64,000 nt of DNA from Helicobacter felis ATCC 49179 (GTDB lineage Bacteria > Campylobacterota > Campylobacteria > Campylobacterales > Helicobacteraceae): NCBI RefSeq assembly GCF_000200595.1, contig NC_014810.2, forward strand, positions 1,498,311 to 1,562,310, given 5' to 3'. Positions 28,862-37,598 of the stretch are shown here, piece by piece. The position numbers were made by a program, and so were the translations under genes. The notes under the pieces were generated by a model. The model saw only the letters and a program-made list of their open reading frames with translations. It ran no database searches and was not told the origin of the DNA. Position 1 is the stretch's first letter, and every line of letters starts with the position of its first letter.

Positions 28862-29183
28862 AGCCCAACCCCGCTTTTGGGGAGAATTTTGCAGAGTTTG
28901 CCGGTAAGGGAAAAGAAGCGGTCGCAAAGCTTTTAAAAGAGAAACGCGGGCAAGTCGCAGGGTAGAAAAGCATTTAGACGACTTTAAAGACTTTGAGGGA
29001 AATGATGCGCTTGAGAAGTTAGGCAATGGAGTTGTGAGATAGTGCAGAAGGGAGAGGTAGTGAAACAAGAAGGGGGAAGAATGGGCATGGTATGCAGAAT
29101 AGGAAATAAAACCTTTAGAGTAGGGCTAAAAAGCTCTGCAATTATTCTACCACAATTCACCCTAAATATTAACCCAAAGGAGC
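28861..29183 (+). pseudogene. Second PBECR-like domain remnant
   Basis: Short frames read NPAFGENFAEFAGKGKEAV and KLLKEKRGQVAG, then KHLDDFKDFEGNDALEKLG, then QKGEVVKQEGGRMGMVCRIG. In related phage proteins these segments are continuous around a GDIDLVWG block that is missing here, so there is an internal deletion plus two shifts. It continues the debris of the preceding entry. Confidence 0.45.
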
Positions 29184-29187
29184 AACC

Positions 29188-29957
29188 ATCTTAACGCAAT
29201 ATCTCAACCAAGTTTTTAACGCCGATGCGTTGGAGTTTATGCAGAGTTTGCCTGAAAACTCTATCGATTGCGTTTTGATAGACCCGCCTTATTGTAGCGG
29301 CGGGGTGAAGTCTTTGAATGCGTGCACAACAAGAAGTATGTTAATGATAATTCCAAATACTACGAATTTGTAGGCGATGGTATGGACCAAAGAATATGGA
29401 TAAGCTGGATTGGCTTTATCTTTGCCCAAATAGAGCGCGCGCTTAAATCCAGCGGGTATTTCTTTAGCTTCATTGACTGGCGCATGTTGCCCGCACTCTC
29501 TGATGCCGTGCAATTAGCAGATTTAGCTTGGCGAGGTGTAATGGTATGGGATAAGGGGCGTTCTGCTAGACCCTTTAAGGGCGGGTTTAAACAACAATGC
29601 GAGTTTATTCTCTGAGGCACTAAGGGGGAATTACCCGCCTATGAGCGTAAGACGCAGGCGCGCTATCACTATAATAGCAAACAACACGCTACTCAAAAGC
29701 CCTTAGAAATTTTAACCCATTGTTCAGAGATTGTGCCTAAGGGCGCAGTGGTGTTAGATTATTTTGCAGGCGGTGGGAGCACGGGAGTGGCGTGTGCACA
29801 AATGGGCTTAGATTTTATCGGTGTAGAAAAGTCCGCAGATTATGCGCGTATCGCCCAAGAGAATTTACAAAAGGCTTTTGAAAATAAAGGGTCTTTGTTT
29901 GAGGAGATAGAGAGTGGGGTTGCATTTTGTTTATGGGGAAAAAGACCCCTTTTTTAG
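29188..29957 (+). pseudogene. Broken phage-type DNA methyltransferase (DPPY family)
   Basis: An N4-cytosine/N6-adenine methyltransferase of the DpnA/phage type in three pieces. The first 40 codons end in CVLIDPPYCSGG (motif IV DPPY). A one-base change near 29303 moves the frame to HNKKYVNDNSKYYEFVGDG and on to QQCEFIL, where TGG has become TGA at 29613. The same frame continues to VVLDYFAGGGSTGVACAQMGLDFIGVE, the SAM-binding motif I, at the C-terminus. The expected start ATG is ATC at 29188 although AAAGGAG precedes it. So at least three lesions; surely inactive. Confidence 0.8.
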
Positions 29958-29991
29958 CTTTTTGGGATAAGGGAGTTGAGCGTTTTTGAAA

Positions 29992-30229
29992 ATGGCTAAA
30001 GTCTCAAAGATTCAAACTAAAGAGGTGCGATCACACGCCGTATACAGAACTTAAAAAATAGAGGACATTTTGGCAATCATAGGCACCTCTTTAAAAGAGG
30101 CACAAGTTTTACGCGATGGAATTTTTAGGTATCATAGGGACAAATATTTTAAAGGCTAAACCCAAAAAAATAGCCCTAAAAAAGGTGCTTAAAAACATCG
30201 GGGGGATTCGGGTTGTGGGGTATCAATAA
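29992..30229 (+). pseudogene. Small broken gene of unknown family
   Basis: A frame from ATG 29992 reads MAKVSKIQTKEVRSHAVYRT, hits TAA at 30052, then continues in frame with KIEDILAIIGTSLKEAQ and FRYHRDKYFKG to 30159. A second frame (30116-30229) ends with KAKPKKIALKKVLKNIGG. Together they look like a basic protein of 70-80 residues with one stop and one shift. No family recognised. Confidence 0.4.
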
Positions 30230-30240
30230 GAAAGGTAAAT

Positions 30241-31109
30241 ATGAGCAAAAATGACGATTTAACACAGATACAAAGAGACCCTCAAGAGGGCGATCTAAGT
30301 AGTTTAACAAGCACGCAAGGGGGGCAAGGGCAAGCGTTAGAGGCGCAAAACTCTTTAAAATCCCAAGTTTTAGAATTATTCCAAGATAGCGAGGTGCAAG
30401 AGGCGATGTTTCAATGGTTATTAAATCTTTTTAAGAGCAGAGACACCACACTTTTAACCCAAGTTGAGAAAGCTGAGCAAGAGGCAAGGCGGCAATATGA
30501 GCAGGCACAAGCACAAATCCAAGAGCAACAAACTACCCTAGCACGGCTAGAGAGAGATTTACTAGCCTTGCAAAAAACAGAGAGAGAAAACCAAGCGGAG
30601 CTAGCCAAAGCGCACTAGAGAGCACACAAACAGAATTAAGCCAAAGCCAAAGCGCACTAGAGAGCACACAAAAAGAGCTAGAAAACACCCAAGCAGACTT
30701 AAAAAGGCATAAAGTGCAAGCTTATGAATTGTTTTTGACTCTGCCCCCTAATCTCAAGCAGGGTTTGAGCAATCTTTTTAGCGAAAACGACCCACTTGCC
30801 TTTTTAGCCATCGGCACGCAGGGCAAGAATATCGAAATGCTGTGGGATTACACCAATAACGCCCTGAAGGAAAACAAAGAGGGGGCGCAAATTCTGGTAG
30901 AAATCTTTTATAGCCTCTTTGGTTACTACGCAAAAGCCACCCCCTATAAGCTAGACCCCCTAGAAGTGGGGCAGCCCTACAACCCCACCAAGCACCAACG
31001 CCACCACTCTAGCTTGAATGCCAGCGGAAACATTACCCAAGTGTTGTTGCGCGGCTATCTACACGCTAGGAATGGCGAAGTTAAACGACAATCTATAATC
31101 AAACTTTAA
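30241..31109 (+). pseudogene. GrpE-like coiled-coil protein, frameshifted
   Basis: One gene in two frames (30241-30618 and about 30610-31109). The N-terminus is polar, then a long Gln/Glu-rich coiled coil contains repeats such as SALESTQ. The C-terminal 60 residues, with GQPYNPTKHQRHH and then GNITQVLLRGYLHARNG, resemble the end of GrpE (GxxFDPxxHEA followed by VLxxGYxLxxRVLRPA). GrpE releases ADP from Hsp70, which fits the Hsp70-like gene starting nine bases downstream. The frame breaks just before a 27-base repeat (30604-30630 and 30646-30672); one extra base after GAGCTA would restore it. It may be broken, or phase-switched. Confidence 0.55.
30604..30672 (+). repeat. 27-base direct repeat in the GrpE-like gene
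   Basis: GCCAAAGCGCACTAGAGAGC... occurs at 30604-30630 and again at 30646-30672, 42 bases apart. Unequal exchange between copies would change coiled-coil length by 14 residues in frame. Confidence 0.9.
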
Positions 31110-31118
31110 GGAGCAGAC

Positions 31119-34100
31119 ATGGAACACACCAAAGCGATCAAAGGAACTTACCTTTCTGAAGAAGCCCTAGAGGCACAAATGGGCGCAAGCTGGCAAGAGT
31201 TTATCAAAAATGAAGCCCTAGAAAATCCTAAACAGCCTTTCACCAAGCACATTGTGGCATGCTTTGAACTTTTTAAAGAATACGCCACAAAAACAGAGGT
31301 GATTACACTCAATGAAACAAGCTTTTACCTGCCCCAACAAAAGCTTTTTGGGTTTGTGTATTTGAATAACCATAATGGCTATTATGGCTATATCCCAAGC
31401 CCTCTACATGTTCTATGCGCCCATTTAGCCGGCGATGCCTACCATGACACTAAATTTAGCCAAGAGCAAGTGGAAAATGTCTTTGAAAGTCTCTATCCTA
31501 AATTGCCCGTCTTAAGAGACCAACAACAACAAAAAATTACAAATGGTATCCGCATTTGGCGTAACAACCTAGACATCTTAGATAGTTCTTGTAATTCTTA
31601 TGTGAGAGATACCAATCGCTACTACTACCTTAGAGACGATAATGTGTTGAACCAAGATTACAACCCAAACTACACCCGATGGTTTTTAGACCTTGTCCCC
31701 GCCCCCAAAGCCTTACAAAAAATATTTAAACGCTTTTATCGCACCCCAAAAACCCAAATTGGCATTAAATGTTTAGAGGGGCAAAATTGGTTAAATATAT
31801 TGAGAAACGATATGCGCAATAACTACACATCAAACGCACAAGATTATCTACAGCGTTACACTTTTAGCCAGCTTGCCACCCAAGAACAAAAAGATTTTTT
31901 AGCAAAAATCTTAGAGGTCTGCAACGCAGGGTTACCCCTTGAAAAAGCCATAGAGCAAGCCTACAAAGAAGCCTTGTCTACAATCAAAATCAACCGCCTC
32001 AAAGCCATTGTAGAAAGCCCCGATTACGCCGTGTTGCAAGCCTTTAGCTACGACTCCCAAGCACAAAAATACACCCTCAAAGACCCCAAAGCCTTAAGCG
32101 TTAGGGGGGATGGTTTTGAAGAACTTTTGCAAGCCGATACAATCCGTGCCAATCTCAAGCCCTATGACTCTAAAATCTTAAGCGATGCCAACCGCGGGCT
32201 ATGGGAGCTTTGGGAGGATCAAGGCACAGGGGAGGGCGAGCTAGTCCCCTTTAAAAGCCCGGTTATGGCGCGCAACCCCAAAGCCGACATTAAAGAGGGG
32301 ATTGTGGGGATTGACTTTGGGACCACAAGCAGCGTTGTGGTGTGCCAAGAGGAGAGCGCGCACATTTATCCCTTGCGTATCGGGCTAGGGATTTAACCCA
32401 AGAGATCGAAAAAATCCAATATGAAAACCCTACCATCATTGCCTTTAACGATTTGAGCACCTTTTTACAAGCCTACAACGCCCAAAAAGGACGCCCCAAG
32501 ACCAAATGGGAGAGTGTGAAAATCGCCCACGAAGCCAAGAACGACATGCACAACAGCCCCTCTAACCATTACAATTCGTTTTTCAGCGCGCTCAAGGCAT
32601 GGGCGGGGGACAAGTCTAGAAAGATGCAAATCTTAGACAGACAGGGGGCGCATTTTGAGCTCAAGGGGAGCTTGGATTTGCGCGAGGGGGATTTAAACCC
32701 CATTGAACTTTATGCCTACTATCTAGGGCTTTACATCAACAACCAATACAATGGGATTTTTTTAAATTACCTCTTGTCCTTCCCCGTAACCTACGAGCTA
32801 GAGGTGCGTGAAATGATCTTAGAGAGCTTTAAAAAGGGCATTGCTAAATCCTTGCCTAATGCCTTGCATGCTCAAGGGGTGTTAGATCGCTTAAAGGTTG
32901 AAAAGGGGGCGAGCGAGCCAGCCGCCTATGCGATCAGCGCTTTAGAGGGCTATGGCTTTGAACCTAGCGATGAGGAGCAGGTGTATTATGGGGTCTTTGA
33001 CTTTGGGGGCGGGACGACAGATTTTGATTTTGGACTATTCATGGAGGCACCCGAGCATAGCCGTTATGATTATGTCTTAGAGCATTTTGGCGCGGGCGGG
33101 GATCGCTATTTGGGGGGCGAAAATTTATTAGAGCTAGCCAGCTTTGAGGTTGTCAAATATAATAGAGATGTGTTACTCCAACAACACATCCCTTTTAAAA
33201 AACCCGCAGAGGGCATGCCCTTTGCAGGGAGTGAAACTTTGCTCAATGAATCCCAAGAGGCACGCTGTAACACTCAAATACTAGCAGAACTATTAAGACC
33301 GCTATGGGAGGGTAGAGATTTTGAAGGCAAAGGTGATGATCGATTTTCCTTTTCTTGTTGGGGACACGATGGTGAACCAAATACGATACACCTAGATTAT
33401 GATTCTCAACAAATATTTGAACTTTTTAAAGAACGCATTAAAAGGGGGGTGGATAATTTTTTCAGCGAGTTTTTTAGGGCGACCGCGCGCTTTTTTGAAA
33501 AGAAAGGCATGTTAGAGGAGGGGCGCAGCATCCACACTTTCCATATTTTTTTAGCGGGCAATTCGAGTAAATCGCCCCTAGTCAAAGAACTCTTTGAGGC
33601 AAAGATCGCCCAAATCAGCGAGCAAGATGCCAACCAAGCCCAAACCCCCATTAGCTACAAACTCTACGCCCCTTTAGAGAGTGCGGATTTTGCTAAACCC
33701 AATGGTAAAACCGGGGTCGCCTTTGGCTTGGTGCAAGCCCGCAAGGGTGGGTCCATTCTAGTTATCGACTCCAATGTAGAGGAGAATATCCGCTTTAAAT
33801 ACTATTTAGGGCGATCTAAAAAGCGCAAGTTTTATACACTCATCGATCGCGATCACCCCTACAATAAATGGAAAAAATTCTTAGATGCCAGCGAGAGCCA
33901 ATTTGAGGTGTATTACACCACGCAAGCCAGTGCGGCTAATAATCATTTAAGTCTCACCGATCACGCCATTAAGAAAAAATCCTTAGAAACGGGGGTGAAT
34001 AACCCCCATGCCTTTATTTTTATCCGCCTAGTCTCCCCCAGTGCCTTTGAGTTTGTGGTGGCTACTGATGAAGGGCTAGCAGACGAGAATTATCTAAGTA

Positions 34101-34123
34101 ACGTGCAAAAAGTGGAGTTATGA
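31119..34123 (+). pseudogene. Hsp70-like ATPase with large N-terminal domain (copy 1), frameshifted
   Basis: Two overlapping frames, 31119-32396 and 32342-34123, make one protein of about 1000 residues. The first 390 residues are an unrecognised helical domain; then comes an Hsp70/actin-fold ATPase with GIVGIDFGTTSSVVV (phosphate 1), YGVFDFGGGTTDFDFG (phosphate 2) and FHIFLAGNSSKSPLVKELF (adenosine motif). No DnaK-like substrate-binding domain follows; about 140 residues of other sequence end the protein. The shift lies at CTAGGGATTTAA near 32391: the paralogue has CTAGGGGATTTAA, so one G is missing. A good AAGGAG site precedes the ATG. Likely partner of the GrpE-like protein. Confidence 0.75.
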
Positions 34124-34156
34124 AAATAAACAGATAAAGGGGGCTAGAATGATGGC

Positions 34157-36850
34157 ATGGATTGCAAAAATGCGGGGTCTATAGTGTTGCTCGCTGTGTT
34201 GGGGGTTGTGCTGTGGGTTATAGAGAAAATTGCCCCGGGCATGCTGAAATCTTTCTTGGGGTTAGTGTGGGATTTTTGTTTGGGTTTGGTGTGCTTTGGG
34301 ATTGTCTTTGGCTTGTGCTGGGCTGAGGGGGTGCTTTGGTATCGGCTAATTCAAAGGTGGGGCAGTCCATTTTTCACAAGGGTTTTTAAAGAGGAACGCT
34401 TTTTTTGGCTTAAGAATCGCTTGATCGCGTGGGTTGTGGGGGTTTTGGTGTTTGCCATTGCTGTATCAGCCACAAGTGAGAGGCTATATTTTCTCTCTTA
34501 TTGCGCTTTTTTGTGGATGGGCTATTCTATTTTTGCTTTTTTGGGGGCAAATAACAACACCGCCTCCCCTAGAGATAAAGTGATAGCGGTGTATAAAAAT
34601 GCCTTGCAAGATATTTTGGACAAAAACACCCAAGCCCCCCGCTACTTGTCGCATTTATCCTTGCTCTTGACAAGCACTTTAGCAGGCATCATGGTCTTGG
34701 GCGTGCTTTGGGCGATTTTTGGGTCTTTAATCCTCTTTACCTTGCAAATTATTTTATTTGTGTCTGTGGTGTGGTTGGTGTATTTATTTATCAAGATACG
34801 CCTTGACTCTAAAAAGACCATTAAAAGCGTGCAGGGTTTGACTATGCCCCAAAAGTGGGCGCAAGATTACACCAATGCCCTACTCCAAGCTGACAGAGTG
34901 CGTGCCGATATTAGCCCCTATGATCCTAAAATCTTAAGCGATGCTAATCGGGGCTCTTGGGAGCTGTGGGACTTAGCCGAGAGTTTGAGCGTGTCTAGGG
35001 CAACTTTTGTGCGTTTTGAAAAGCCCCTAATTGCTAGAAACCCCAAAGCGGACATCAAAGAGGGGTTAGTGGGGATTGATTTTGGAACCACAAGCAGTGT
35101 TGTGGTGTGCCAAGAGGAAAACCAAAGCGTGCCCATGCGTGTAGGGCTAGGGGATTTAACCCAAGAGATTGAAAAAAAACCAATATGAAAACCCCACTAT
35201 CATCGCCTTCAACGATTTAAAAGGGTTTTTGCAAGCCTATAAATCCCAAAAAGGCAGACCCCCCACAAAATGGGATCAAGTGCAAGTCTCCCATGCCGCT
35301 TATAGTGCTTTTTTAGGTAGCCCCTCAAGCGATTATAATGCCTATTTGAGCGGGTTAAAGCAATGGGCGGGGGATAAGCAGGGAAAATTACAAATTTTAG
35401 ACAAACAAGGGGCGCATTTTGAGATCAAGGAGAGTCTAGCGATCAAAGAGGGGGATTTAAACCCCATCGAGCTTTATGCCTACTATCTGGGTTTATACAT
35501 CAACAACCAACACCACGGGGTGTTTTTACATTATCTCTTATCTTTCCCGGTAACCTACGATTCAGCGGTGCGCCACATGATCTTAGAGAGTTTTAAAAGA
35601 GGCTTGGCTAAATCCTTGCCCAATACTTTGCATTCTCAAAAGGTGGTAGAACAACTTAAAGTTGAAGAGGGGGCAAGCGAGCCGGCGGCTTATGCGATCA
35701 TCGCTTTAGAAAATTATAATTTTGATCCGAGCGAAAACGAGCGGGTGTATTATGGGGTCTTTGACTTTGGGGGCGGGACAACAGATTTTGATTTTGGGCT
35801 CTTGGAGGGCACGCCCGAATCGAGCCGTTATGATTATGTCTTAGAACATTTTGGCGGGGCGGGGGATCGCTTTTTAGGCGGGGAACATTTATTAGAATTA
35901 GCCAGCTTTGCAATTTTTAAGCGCAACCAAGTTTTATTGTTGTCTAGACAAATCCCCTTTAAAAAACCCGCCGAGGGGCAAGGCACTTTGGGCATTGAAA
36001 CCTTGCTCAATGACTCCCAAGAAGCCCACACCAACACTAAAACCCTCATGGAGAAACTCCGCCCCCTTTGGGAGGGTAGAGAATTTGAAGATGAGGGGGT
36101 GTTGTTTTTAAACCTCTTTGATAGCAGTGGGCAAAACATCGCCGGCGTGGATTTGGATTTTAGCACCCAAGAAGTGCAAAATCTCTTTAAAGAACGCATA
36201 AAAGGGGGGTGGATTTATTCTTTAGCGAGCTTTGGCGCGCCACGGATGCGCATTTTGAGCGCATACAAGAGGCAAGGGACATTGACACTTTCCATATTTT
36301 CTTGGCAGGCAATGCAAGCAAATCGCGCCTTGTGCAAGAACTCTTTGAGGCAAAGATTAATCAAATCACCCAAGACACCCAAGCCCGCTACCAAGTCTAT
36401 CCGCCCCTAGAAAGCCGTGATTTAGCCAAGCCCAATGGCAAAACAGGGGTCGCTTTTGGGTTGATACGCACCCGTAAGGGCGGACAAATCCAAGTGATCA
36501 ACAATTACACGCAAGGCGGAGCACATTCTAAATATATCTTAGGGCGGGGGCGCAAACAAAAATTTGAAATCGTGCTAGAAAGAGATCAGGCCTACCAAGA
36601 ATGGGTCAAATTCTTAGATGCAAGTGAAAGCCGATTTGAGCTTTACTACACTTTGCAAACCAACCCCTATAATTGCCACTTAAGCGACCCGGCCATTAAG
36701 AAAAAATCCCTAGAAACGGGCGTGAGTAACCCCCATGCTTTTATTTTTATCCGTTTGGTGAGCCCGAGTGCCTTTGAGTTTGTGGTGGCTACTGATGAAG
36801 GGCTAACAAGTGAGAGCTACCTAAACCTAATCCAAAAAGTAGAATTATAG
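34157..36850 (+). pseudogene. Membrane-anchored Hsp70-like ATPase (copy 2), frameshifted
   Basis: Three frames (34157-35188, 35169-36410, 36209-36850) form one protein of about 895 residues. The first 230 residues have five or six hydrophobic segments (for example IVLLAVLGVVLWVIEK and AGIMVLGVLWAIFGSLILF), then a linker shared with copy 1 (DANRGSWELWDL, ARNPKADIKEG) and the same Hsp70-like ATPase (GIDFGTTSSVVV, FDFGGGTTDFDFG, FHIFLAGNASKS). So this copy is tied to the membrane. The first shift is an A8 run near 35171 where seven A would restore the frame; the second is at AAAAGGGGGG near 36203, one base short compared with copy 1. Confidence 0.75.
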
Positions 36851-36852
36851 GG

Positions 36853-37005
36853 TTAGCGTTTTTTGCGCTCTTTGGCGAGCATGCGCTTGGCATGCGCGAC
36901 TATGCCCTCTTTGCCCTCTTGCGTGGGGTTTGGCTCGGGGTATTTACCCCGCATTTTGCCTTGTGCAATTGCCTCTAACAACGCTAAAATTTCTTGTTCT
37001 TGCAT
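36853..37005 (-). CDS. 50-residue basic protein after the radical SAM gene
   Basis: A complete 50-residue frame starting MQEQEILALLEAIAQGKM, with KYPEPNPTQEG in the middle and a strongly basic tail (KRMLAKERKKR). AGAGGA lies five bases before the ATG, and the start is eight bases past the stop of the radical SAM activase on the same strand, so it should be co-translated with it. No family recognised. It could be a small partner or a modification target of the radical SAM protein, or a DNA/RNA-binding peptide; only the coding call is supported. Confidence 0.6.
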   Translation of the reverse strand: MQEQEILALLEAIAQGKMRGKYPEPNPTQEGKEGIVAHAKRMLAKERKKR

Positions 37006-37013
37006 ACAATCCT

Positions 37014-37598
37014 CTAAGCTTTAAATGCGCCTAAGTCTTTAGGGCTGAGTGCCCAGCCATTAAATTTCACTCCCTGCTCATCCACCAACACCTCAACTTG
37101 CACTTGGCTTTTAAAATCTTTGAGGCTATAAGTGTCCGTAAAAAAGTGGATTTCTTGGTTGCTTGATCCCACAATCCCCCGACTCTCATCATACAAAGAG
37201 TCCACATACTCCCCATCCACCAGCACATCCACAAAGTCCAATAATTCTTGTGCCCCCTCAAGGGGTAGTTTTTGTATTTGTGCCAAAGTGTAGCCACTAA
37301 AGAGTAAAACCGATAGGTTGTTTTGCTTGCACCAACGCACCACCGGCAATAAACCCTTAGCCTGCAAAAGGGGCTCCCCGCCCAAAAGCGTGATCCCACA
37401 AATTTGATATTTCTCAGAGGCTAAATAAATTTGCTCTATCAATGCCCCCTCTTGCATGAGTTCTTTTTTAACAAGGGGTTGCATGTGTGGGTTACAGCAA
37501 TTAAAGCAACGCTTTAAACAGCCTTGTAGCCAAATAGTCATGCGCTTTCCGGGTCCCTCTGCTTGTGTGCATAGCCGCACGCTGGCGATATTCAACAT
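37014..37598 (-). CDS. Radical SAM activase-like protein (NrdG/PflA type)
   Basis: A 194-residue short radical SAM protein. The 4Fe-4S motif GCLKRCFNC (Cys27, Cys31, Cys34), the SAM-binding GITLLGGEPLLQ and the later DVLVDGEYV strand match the activases of glycyl-radical enzymes such as NrdG. No glycyl-radical enzyme gene is nearby; instead it sits between a ClpB-like AAA+ gene (7-base overlap) and a 50-residue gene, so it probably acts on a member of this chaperone-like cluster. Length is typical of single-domain activases. Target unknown. Confidence 0.8.
   Translation of the reverse strand: MLNIASVRLCTQAEGPGKRMTIWLQGCLKRCFNCCNPHMQPLVKKELMQEGALIEQIYLASEKYQICGITLLGGEPLLQAKGLLPVVRWCKQNNLSVLLFSGYTLAQIQKLPLEGAQELLDFVDVLVDGEYVDSLYDESRGIVGSSNQEIHFFTDTYSLKDFKSQVQVEVLVDEQGVKFNGWALSPKDLGAFKA

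Noticed and set aside
31119-36850. Canonical DnaK genes
   Set aside because: The Hsp70 fold is preceded by large unrelated N-terminal domains and no DnaK-type substrate-binding domain follows.
37014-37598. NrdG of anaerobic ribonucleotide reductase
   Set aside because: No NrdD or other glycyl-radical enzyme gene is nearby and the gene is embedded in the AAA+/Hsp70-like cluster, so only the family call is kept.
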